Shown here: in pieces, positions 34,380-45,700 of the stretch
How the letters are laid out: each line of letters opens with the position of its first letter
How positions within the stretch are numbered: the stretch's first letter is position 1
From: Saccoglossus kowalevskii
Taxonomy: Eukaryota; Hemichordata; Enteropneusta; Harrimaniidae
Assembly (NCBI RefSeq): GCF_000003605.2
Contig: NW_003107110.1
Location: 6,615-70,614, forward strand
Reading direction: 5' to 3'
Length of the DNA: 64,000 nt
Notes under the pieces: model-generated
The model's database searches: none
Told to the model about the DNA's origin: nothing
The model's input: only the letters and a program-made list of their open reading frames with translations
Made by a program: the position numbers and the translations under genes

Positions 34380-35425
34380 ACGACGCAGAGCAAATACTGT
34401 GAAGCCTGACATGTGTATGGTCGAAGGAAGCGGGCGTATGCTCCCTGGTGATTTCTAATGAAAGTTCTGAATTTTATCCTAAATGGGGGCGGGGTCTTAG
34501 GTGTAGATAGGTTTAACTAAAAATGGAGACTCAAAGTTCTACATCTGATAAAAACTGTACAATGAAAACACGGCAAAATATACATTTGAACAAAATTCAA
34601 TAATTTTTCTTGATTTCATATATACATCAAATAAAATGCACTTAATATGCTAGCTACCGGGAGGTATTTCCCAATTTTTTTTACATTTGAATAAAGTGTA
34701 TAAATTTTGTTATACTTCTCATGACAAAGTTAATGTAAATCTCAGTTTAAGTTATACATGACTCTGGGAAGAGGAAATAACTCCATTGTAATAATCTTGA
34801 AAAAGTGTACTTTCAACTTTATCAAAACTGTCGGGTGTCAGTGCCCGCATAGACTTTCAATGTGTACCCCTAGGGGACACTGTAAATTATGCAAATTAGC
34901 GTGAGTGAGAATGTTCCAACACAAAAGTAATTACTTGTAAGTTCTGTAACTGCTTCGTCGAGCTGCCCGAATTTGGCCATTCTACTAAAGTTTGAGTGCC
35001 AACTTTCAAACTTACTACCGGTAACTTCCCAACTTATACAAGGCTCTTCCACAGTCCCTCAACACCGGTGTTGAGTAAAAGTGTGGCTCTTCCAAAGTTG
35101 TTATTTCAACTTGCCAACCTACTAACTTCCTAATTTATATTTCCCGTTGGTTAAAATAAAATGCTATATTTAATTTCATTCTACAAACAAAATATCTTGT
35201 TTATTTATTCCAGTGAATGCGTATCATTATAAAAACTATTTTCGTCTAGTATGTTACTGAACTGATCTAAACTATATGCGTGTCAATAGAACGGGCCCTA
35301 AGTTTAGATTGGACAAAAACTAAAGCGTGTTGCAACTGAAAGCTGCATGCCATTTTGTTAACTGACTGTCCGAATAATTCCCAGAACCCCTGTAATTTGA
35401 ATGGATCAAACACTATTCACTAACT
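34380..35425. other. Intergenic, no gene seen
   Basis: AT-rich with a short CCCGCATAGACTTTC-type GC patch near 34840. No coding or RNA gene recognised. Confidence 0.45.
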
Positions 35426-35590
35426 GTGTTTAAAAGGCGGTGGTAGTCGCGCCACGCATGCGCGAGATATGGGTCTCAAATGAGCAAACATGGCGACTAT
35501 GACTGTTGCCCAGATGGCCATAGCGTGACATTGTTTACAAACAAGCGTCTACCCATGAGCGTTTTTAGCGTGTGTTATCATCGCTTGGTG
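35425..35590. promoter_or_regulatory. CpG-rich promoter-like patch with NRF1-like and YY1-like words
   Basis: CACGCATGCGCG (one mismatch to the NRF1 palindrome) at about 35453-35464 and AACATGGCGACTATG (YY1-like core AANATGGCG) at about 35486, within 40 bp, in a locally CpG-rich stretch. Both words are typical of housekeeping promoters (established knowledge). No downstream gene is visible. Confidence 0.35.
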
Positions 35591-36513
35591 AAATAATGTT
35601 TGTAGTAAATATTTTAAACAAATGTGCAGTTGAGTCGAAGCATATATACTAGGCAGAATTTGAAACGTCAAAAAAGTGTCTGTAAGGTGTTAGGATTAGG
35701 TAGCCAATCCATTTCAAATAATTTATAATAATTTTTCTTTTGTGATATGTTTGTCGCATATTTCAATCAGTGAAATTATTGCAATTCAGATTTATGACTG
35801 TTAATGTCTGACATTAAATAAAATACCACCTATTGTCAGTAACATGGACTGAAGTGTCTTTAGTTGATATCGGTGAGGGCGTTTTAATGTGTATTTAAAT
35901 ATTCTGTATGAAATGCTAGCAGTTTGCTATAAGTATAACAGCCTCTTCAATGTGCTCCAATATCTTGTTCTTTATGCTTGTATTGCAGTTCGTTTCCTTT
36001 TCTCGTCCAAGTTGACACTGTGAGGGAGGGGTCATTATTGTTTAAATAACCTCTAGCACTCTAAAAACGAAATATGTGTAAAGGTCGGGCAAGGATGTAC
36101 TGTACATGTTCAGTATTTCATAATTTTTAGCGAAAACAATTTTTATTCTGGAAATGTTCCACATATTTGCAAAGTATGAATGCAACTTTAATCCCGGATA
36201 CATTGAAAACCTTTGTTTACATGTAGATTATGAATAAATAAGACTGAATTATGATGCAATACTTTTTGTTTCTTTCATTCTTAATACATGGTCGAACACT
36301 GTTACCATATTTTTTATTTCATAATGGCGTTGGTCGACATGCAAAGTCTCTGTAAACAATGTATTACACTTGCTTGGTATCTGCTGTATTGGATCACATC
36401 AAACACAGAGCAATGACCTCTGCCCTCTAATCTGTAAAATTAATATTTACTTTACAATTTGAGAGTAGGCAATCTCCATCAAAGACACCATTTTATTTAC
36501 AGTATTGACCAAC

Positions 36514-36517
<4 letters not shown>

Positions 36518-36552
<35 letters not shown>
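36518..36552. repeat. CA microsatellite
   Basis: About 17 ACs in a row. Confidence 0.97.
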
Positions 36553-36555
<3 letters not shown>

Positions 36556-38314
36556 CAACATCACAACATAGGCTCCCAGTTGCAGATAACTCAACTGAAT
36601 GAAAACAGAGCAAAATTATTAATAGGGATGTTATCATTACTTTACTTCATTTTTTGGGCAAACATCTCCATCGGAGACATCAGACTATGTACAATGATTG
36701 GCTGAAAATCTAAAACTTAAAAGTAGTCATTGCTAAAAAAATGTCATATTTAAAAACTAGCAACACCTAAATTAGTCTGGTACACACAGTGAAAAATAAC
36801 AACCTGTAAAAAAAAAGAAGAAGCTCGCCGGGATAAAAATGCTTTGTATATCTCCATAAAAGAACAAGAGTTTAGAAAATGTTTTACTATACACATAGAA
36901 AAAACCTTGCATTGTGATCAGATATTTTTTGATTGACACTTTCGTATATATCGAAAGAGTTTTAGTCTTTCTTTCAGCCGCAACTGATTAATTGTTGTCC
37001 ATGATTTATGGGCAAACACCCCCCTTGAATTATATGGTATGACCACAAGAGTTACATGAAGACCAACTGGATCAGGCCAAAAAAAAAAAAAAAAAATAAT
37101 TTTTGTTGACATGCAAGTACCCCCAACTAAAAATGGTTTGTTCCAATTGCCATGAAAGATCATTTTAAAATATCTAGGGCAGAGAGTAAAATGAAATCAA
37201 TATTTCTACGCTTAGTTTTTGACAAACCATCAGATTCCGAAAAAAATAGGGGGGGGCACAAAATAGACACATTGAATCCAGATTTAGGGAACTGTACTGC
37301 TTTTAAAATTGAAATATTAAATTATGTTAGCAATTTTCCCATGAACAAGACAACCAAATTCAAAGACAAAGAGTTATCCCCATATTGCTGCCATAGTAAC
37401 CTCGATCAGTATCCCCATATCTATGGCAACTCTGCTTTGTGTGGACAACATTGAAATATACTTTATCATATCACAAGTATAATCAATGCCAGACGAGCTG
37501 ACAAAATTTGCATCTTTAAGAAATGTATATTTCTATCATAACCATACAAGGGCCCTTTAAACAGTGTGACGTGAGTATTTACAGTCCAGATGTTATCGCT
37601 TTTAGTGGCGATCCAAGGGCACAACTTCGTTTCCAATCACAATAAATTATACAATCTCATTAGAAACTCACACCGAGGTAGATTTCTTTAACCACCCATA
37701 GAGGGCCAATGTCAGTTTGCTACAACTCAAGAGGGCGCTGTTCACTTTTGTTAGTTTAGCATTCCAATGATAATATACTTCAAGCATGGGAAGCTTGGGA
37801 GAATAAATTTCTTTTTATATAAACTTTTATAAACAGTATTTACAAACCATCACTATGGCAACTGTGACTGTTTAGCACTTTGTTCTCTCGCAGTTTCTTC
37901 CACGTACCAACACTGTCACAGAAGTTCTCATTTTCAGTTATATTGATTTTTAATTCACCAGACTTGCCAAGTTAGTTTTTACCTCAAAAATAGACCACGA
38001 AAACATGCAGTATGGGAACCAATTAGAATATGAATAATCTTAGCGTTGGTTGCGTGCATGCATGGTTGAGGGATAGGATAGGACGTACTTTACATTTCTT
38101 GGACACACAAATATTTAAAAGATACTATATTGCATTTATGAATCAAATAGTGTACAAATGCTGAACTAGGATATCAGCTGATGAGAGTACTTTCAGATTA
38201 TGCAGCTTTTACAGAATGTTTCAAGGTCATTGTTGCTTTTAAGTTATCAATCTAGAAAATCCAGTGAATATACAAAAAACAAGACCCCTTGTGTCCTACA
38301 CACAAGTCCCTTTT
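36553..38314. other. Intergenic, no gene seen
   Basis: AT-rich, with an A run near 37080-37096, a G run near 37252 and a single AGAGGGCGCTGTTC word near 37729. The 100-codon plus frame at 37152-37454 shows no known domain. Confidence 0.45.
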
Positions 38315-38495
38315 GACCATATTTAGAACGAGCCTAATAAATATTTGAATATACACCCATATAAGGTATTTTAAATGAATATTCATAACAAGTGCTCCCC
38401 GCCTAATGTCCAGACCATATTTAGAAAGAGCCTAATAAATATTCAAATATACACCCATATATGGTATTTTTAAATGAATATTCGTAACATAATTA
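38315..38495. repeat. 98-bp tandem duplication
   Basis: Two copies of GACCATATTTAGAA-GAGCCT plus AATATACACCCATATA, offset 98 bp. Confidence 0.9.
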
Positions 38496-39407
38496 CACAT
38501 AACGGGTAGAGATTGTCTGAAAAAATCACCCACATGGAAGTAACTATTTGAAGATGCTGCATAAAATTGCTTGGTAGTTGTGATTATTCAACCTGTTCCC
38601 CAAACTAAATCTAGATAACAAAAAAAAAATACATTTCTAGGATTTTTGGCCACTTATAAAAATATTCTGTTTCTCTTTTTTTTTCTGCTCAAAATTTTCA
38701 ATTAGTCTTTTTATTCCCTCCCTGCTGATTACGGAAAAGTACCAGATTAGATCATTGCACTTGACTATTCAGATAAGACATAAAACTGTTGGTATGCCTA
38801 TAATTGTGTATACAGCATAACCAATAAAAGTTGTCGACGCAGACAATGAGGACACACATTATGCCCATGTATGCCTCACCCCTGCAGTGTATGTTGATTA
38901 AAACGGGCATGAAAAAATAAGTTTTTTTTTTCACATTGCAAAAAGTTCATAATAGTGACAAAATCAAATTATCTTAAGAAACAGAATAATTTTTTTGGTG
39001 GCATTAGCAAAATATACAACTTATTAACTATATATGAATTTTCTTCTTTTCTTTTAAAAATAAAAATAAATTTCAACAAAATACCACAGGAATAATTGTT
39101 GTATATTTATCCAAATGAATCATTTGCTTTCCAGCTGTCCGGACACAACCATTGTTTGAACCCCAAAAATCTAATTATAGTATAATCTGTCAAAAATACC
39201 CGCTTCGGGTCTGTGAAGTTGAAAGGTCATGTCACAGGTCACCATCTTGCAGCTAATAGTTTCCTTATTTGGTAAGGTTGAAGTTAGCACATTAGCATAA
39301 TGATTTGCATGTCTCTTGATGCCTCATTTTGAGTTCTGTAATGCTTTAACAGTTTAGCATAAAAGAGTCGGTAAACACAGAAATACAATTTTGCGAAGCA
39401 CAATGTA

Positions 39408-39718
39408 CTACGTCGTTGGGCGAACTTCAGCCCTACTTGTTGTCGATAGGTCCTGCGGTAAGGTCTGTGAAGCTGTAGAAATAGTACTTTGATTTGAAGG
39501 AGATAAATTTTGTGTCGTTGTAATTTCTGACGTTTTTGCATGGGACACCATAGGCATCTCAATATCTTGCGGCGACGGTGGATTGCAATCGCTTAGCGGT
39601 GACTTATCATCATCGCGTGTTAACGAGGACATTGATGGAGATGGTGAACACTGGTCTTCATCCATGTTTTCAGAAGTTTCATTACCAGAGACATACCTAA
39701 TGCATTTTTTTCTTCCTC
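39408..39718 (-). CDS. TCF/LEF: TCF/LEF exon h (end of C-clamp, E-type tail), frame problem
   Basis: Expected join is [21 protein letters not shown], as in TCF7L2 CRRKKKCVRY. With the first acceptor (TTTGTAG, exon from 39718), the A7 run at 39702-39708 shifts frame and TAG follows after RRKKMH. A third AG (exon from 39711) restores frame as R-KKCIRY, two residues shorter. The open tail continues to TAG at 39408: [20 protein letters not shown], then Ser/Thr-rich sequence ending AEVRPTT. The tail looks genuinely coding. Either the A count is an assembly error or the frame is set by alternative splicing. Confidence 0.88.
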
Positions 39719-42700
39719 CTACAAACGATAATAAAACAGAATTTCAACAATAGCGTTTTGACTGGATCTTTAATAAGTGAATGTTTTTTTTTTATCTCTT
39801 CATTGTCAATTAATGTTTCAGATTCCTAACTGAAAATACTGTTGTGTTCTGCATGGTTTCAAAATTAAATCTGACAAACGAACATTTACATATTTATAAC
39901 GAGCAGTCTTTAGGGATCTGATAATACAATGCTGGATCATTTGAATATGACATATTTTGGTCACAGACACACCTCTGGTGTTTATATAAGTGTATGAGCT
40001 ACTAATAGTGTAAATATAGTCCTTATACAAACATTCATGCATTAGCTAAGTTTAGAACAAAAATGCTGATCCTGTTTATACCATCAGTAGAATGAACACC
40101 CTACCCGCTACTCCAACCTCCACCCAGGGTAAAGTGAAATATTTGCAGCTCATAAAAATACCACACGATAACGTGAAAACGGAACGACTGTTGGACGTGA
40201 CCTTACAAATGCTTATTCCGTGACTTTTCAAAAAAAATTCAGTGAGATGAAATAGTTTTATTTCATGAATACAAGATTTTTTGCTTACAAAATGAAAAGA
40301 AAATTTTAAATGACATTATGCTAAAAGAGATCAGGGAAAAAAAAACATAAACCAGACAGCAAATCATGCATGAGAGAATATATATAAGATGAGATTTCAT
40401 CTTATTCAACTGTGCCACAAACGGCTCGCATGGAAAGCATTATGTCACTACAATCACCCGAATAAAAAAATAAAAAAAAATATATGTTGAAATTTTACAA
40501 TCGGTGTACTACTTACCAAAAAAAAAAATCATTTCCGCAAAGTATCATAGCAACCCTTGGAGCACCTTTTTTTCCTGGTAAAATAGTGTGCCTGCTTTTA
40601 TGTATTTTTTTTTTTTTTTCAATGATTTTGGACCAGATAAAAAAAATTCTAATTTGCTATTGATCAAAATTTTCAGAAAAATGATGAAAAAATGATGTGG
40701 GTTTAAAAAGGTTTACGGGAGATTGAAAAGTGTTATGTGTGTGTGTGGTCGTAAGCTCATTCCCCAAACTATAGTCACATTAAAATTTAATAAAACACAC
40801 ATATGTGCTTTAGAAACCCTCATATTTGATAAATGCTAAGACAGTGAGCAGCTGATTTTCAATCATTGAATTGCCTACCTGCATGGTTTGCACCAGTGGT
40901 GTTGTTGATCTAAGCCAAATCTAGCTCGACACTTCTTTGGATTTGATGCTTCTGCTGGAAAAATAGATAAATCGAAAACAATGTTGAAAACAATAATGAT
41001 ATACTTGTACACAACATGGGTGGCCATTATTTTCCTAAATATTGATAGAGGGCGCCGTTTCAACAATGAATACTACTGAAGAATAGTTTATTTTCACTTA
41101 GAATTTATTTTTGTTGAAAGAAAAAAATTAGTGGAAAAAAAATCCACAATAAAATACTTTTTTCTTCTCACTGCTTCCCAAGTACGGTACCACCTATTGT
41201 GAAGCTACGTCACAGAGGGTTCTATGTTGCTAAGATGTGCACCATTAAACCATATATTTCTATGGGCTCTGTGAGAGCTGCTGTGGAACGCATATCAAGG
41301 ATTTGCCAGTTATAATATAATTTTACATCTTCAAAATGAATTTAATTTTATTTAGTGCATTTTACTTTTCAACAAAAACAGTAAAATAGATAGTCTCACA
41401 ATCATACAGGATCAGGTTTGATAATCCTACAAGGCACATACAATGTGTGTAAAATACATTGTTTCTGTGACATTTGGACACGCAACAGAACTCATATTAA
41501 ATTCCCAATGAAAATATCTTTTTAATTATGTAATTAACCAAAAAGTTGAAAACTTACTCAGGAAAAAATTTATGCCTCTTTGGGACCTTTCTATTAATAG
41601 TTAAACAAATGACATTTCAAGCAAAGAACATTCTTCGAAATAAAGTAATTCTATTCAAAACGCTACGCAAGTGGATTGGTCACAGATATTCTCCATTTTC
41701 AGCAGTCTAGAATTTGCAAGCAATTTTTCCCCGAAAATCATTAAATCTGTCATGGCAACTGAAAATGATTTTCCATTGAAAACAGTAATAATTACATTAC
41801 TCGGTATTAAATACACTCTCATGTCAGAGGTCACATACTTTTGCTTTATAAAAACATTTCAGAGCAGAGACCTCTGGAAGAAAAAACCTCATAGGTCGCA
41901 TTTCTTCCCACTTTTTCATTTACATCCTACCGTTTCCAATATTTTATTCGGAGATCATTTTCAATTAAATGAACCAAATGCTAATGAGTGGAAACGAGAC
42001 TTTCAGTTGATATCAGGCATTCCTTTGTGTACCCTGTCGACGGCGACTTCCTTGAATGCGACATAAGCAGCAACATCTAATTGCATGCAACACTTTTCAT
42101 TATCTATACACCGTGATCAAAAGCTGCCGCAAAGCACAAATAAATATCACATAAACAAGCCAGAAATGATGTAAAGCACAAATCAAATTGAATTGTTCTT
42201 TTAGTTATTCAGTTCCAGGGTACAGAATTACATTCAACACTCATTTAACAAAGTTAATCAGCCACTAGGAGACTTTCGTAGAAAAAAAATAACTTTAAAG
42301 TAGCTGACTTTGAGGATTTCAGAATTTGAAACTTTTCTGAAAAAAAGCCAAAAAAGTTTGCCTTCGTGCAGAGAGATATTCATTAAATCATTTTTTTATG
42401 TTAAGTTGATTTAAAAAAACAACAACATTAATCACTTCACCATAATGACAAAATATACAATCCTCCATGTTTAATCTTCCAAAGCCTCCACACAAAAACG
42501 AACAAGATTGGTGTACCTTCACAAAACTGCAGAAAACTTCACACACAAATTTGAGACTGGAAAACAAATGAATAATCAAGTTGTACCTACCTGAATTGTC
42601 ACCCTGAGATTTATCTCGTTTCCTCTTTTTTTTCTTGCCATGAACAGCGTAGTTATCTCTGGCACTCCACCCTGGGTAAAGCTGCATATGAAGCTGCCTT

Positions 42701-45700
42701 TCTTTTCTGGCCAATTCATAATATTTTGCCTGTTCTTCTCGAGTTAATGCATGCCACTAACAAATCAATCCACACACAAAAATACTGAATATTTTTATAT
42801 TTAAAAAAAAAAAATATTTTTAACTGCCATATAGATTGGTATGCAAATGAGCTACTGTTAATTTTCCGATAAGGTTATATATGGAAATAAAAAGGTAATC
42901 TACACAAATTAACTATTGCTCCTTTTTCTATTTAAGGTCATATATGTAAATGACCAAGAAAATCTATGCAAATGACTACTGCTAATTTTTCTATATAAGG
43001 TTATATATGCAAATGACCAAGGTAATTTATGCAAATGACTACTGCTAATTTTTCTATATAAGGTTATATATGCAAATGACCAAGGTAATCTATGCAAATG
43101 TACTGCTATTTTTCTATATAAGGTCACATATGCAAATGACCAAAGTAATCTATGCAAATGTGATATTGATAATGTTTTATATATGGTCATATGTGCAAAA
43201 AATAAGGTAATCTATGCAAATGAATAAATTTAGAGCACACAACTGATATAAAAGAATTTTGACTTACCCGCCTTCCTAATATTTGATTAATAGCCGCACT
43301 TTCCTTCAGCGTGCATTCGGCGACAACTTTGGCTCTCATTTCCTTCATATAGAGCATAAATGCATTTAAAGGTTTCTTGATATGAGGGGTTTTTTGTGGT
43401 TTTTGCTTCTCAGATTTTTGTCTGTAGGGTGATATTAAACAGATAGTTGGAACCTCTCTGAAAGTAGTAAGAAATTAATAATGTACCGATGGACAATCAC
43501 AAAGTTAGTACATGTTACCATGGTGATGTGTAATAGGTTAAAGGTGCCCGTAAGATGATATTAAACAGATAGTTGGAACCTCTCTGAAAGTAGTAAGAAA
43601 TTAATAATGTACCGATGGACAATCACAAAGTTAGTACATGTTACCATGGTGATGTGTAATAGGTTAAAGGTGCCCGTAAGATGATATTAAACAGATAGTT
43701 GGAACCTCTCTGAAAGTACCAAGAAATTAATAATGTAAACATGAACAAACACAGATAGTACTAATAGTTACCATGGTGATGTGTAACATATATATTTGAA
43801 TGTTAAAGTTGCATATCTGTAGAAAATCTGACCCCTGAATGCACCATAAGGATTTAAAATTTTGTAAAAAACCCTAAAATAAATGTAAATGACATGATTA
43901 CAGCTTTACAGTGAAAATTAAAGTTTGATTTGGGAATTAGTCATCATAATCTCATGTGCAGACTAGCTTCAGTCGTCCAAGATCTGTTGCCATAGCAACT
44001 ATATTTATCATATAGTCTCTAAGTCAACATCAAATCTGATGGAAGCCTCAAAGTCAACATCAACTTAGATGGGAGCCTCCAAGTCAACATCAAATCTGAT
44101 GAGAGCCCCAAGTCAACATCAAATCTGATGAGAGTCCTCAAGTCAACATCAATTCTGATGAGAGCCCCCAAGTTGATCTAATTACCTAAGAAATGCCTTT
44201 AAGTCAAATAAAACACTAAAAAGGGCCCATAAGCCAAACAAGCACCTCATAGGAATATTCATAAAGGCTCCCTAAGTCAAACTAAATTTAGATACAAGTC
44301 CTTAACTTTTTCTGAGAGCACCTTAAGTCAAACAAAATTGTGATTGGAACATCTTACCTGTCATTGTTTTGTTGCTGTAAATCTTGTTTTGCACCTGGAG
44401 TCGTAACGATAGCCGAATGAGGTATTCCCGTGATGGTCATACCGGGATGATGTGGAATTGCTGAATGACCAAACCTTGTCATATTTGCCGTATTGACAGT
44501 AAGGGCTGCTGGATAAGCACCACGGAATGCTGCAGTTGTCATGGGATACACTGGCTGACCTGGTTGCCTAGCAGCAAAAAAAAAAGTGTTATTAATCTAT
44601 AACACTACACAAGGCATCTAAGCCATAAGTGGGATTGGAGTTAAGTACAATGAAGTTCTCAGACCCACTTGAGTTCAAATATGATGATAGATTTATATCT
44701 AATCCCTCTTCAAGAGCTCAAACCACCTATTTTTCAATTGTTACAGGGGACACTTCCCAGTGTTCTATATATTTATTACTATGAGCTGTAATGTTTTATC
44801 ACAACATTTCAACAAATCATATAATAAATCACACTTTCCATGTTTCTTTTTAAATTTTATTATTCTTTTTCAAAATGACCAGGGCTCAAAAGTCTGCTAG
44901 GGTACCAGTTTTAAGATGTGGTAGTCCCATAGTAATATTGGTTAGTCAATCAGATTGAGTTGATTATTACAGCCATGCAAAAAAGTGTGAATCAAAATAA
45001 ATAAATAAATGCACAAATTGGTTTAATGAGAAAACAAAGTACTGATTCACCAATTGTAAAAAATAATAGCCCCGGGTTAACATTTGTTAGTCTGTGTGTC
45101 CTGGGCTACTGTTAATTCCAACCATCTTATTTAGGACTTTGGTTAGTATAAACAATGTACAAACAACCATCTGACATTTCAGATGCTGCATTTTTACATA
45201 TGACGCACAGACTAGAACTGCACACAGCCAGTTGGAAAAAATAAATTGCAATAAAACAACACGTATCGAGACATTTAATGTACCCCATATATGAGTGATA
45301 TACAAGAAGACATAAAATGACCTTGACCATTGTTTTTCAACATCACCAGATCATAAACTGTCTTGGGAAATTCAAGTTTTAGCACCAACTATACATGCAC
45401 TGCATATAGGTGTGTTGATTGATGATTGATCCCTAACTTAAATAGAGATGGGTTCATTGAAAGAACGTCAAGAAACCCCAACATGAAAGCAGCCATTATT
45501 TAATCACTCCTAAACTGTACTCAAGAGTGAAGGTTACTAATAATGCGTGAATCTGATTGGCTCATTGGGCTATGAGTTTTAATATATATTATATTATATC
45601 ATACATATCACAACATACATCACAAAATATCATATTATTAAGTAGATTCTGATGTTCAAATTCATTTTTTGTTTAATGTTTATTGTGTAGTTGCTGCAAG

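Noticed and set aside
41671-42066. 131-codon plus-strand open frame
   Set aside because: Starts at TTG rather than ATG, composition like intron, no recognisable domain; treated as possible non-coding element.
42909-43190. 93-codon minus frame with 21-residue repeat
   Set aside because: Product of the 63-bp tandem repeat in the HMG-splitting intron.
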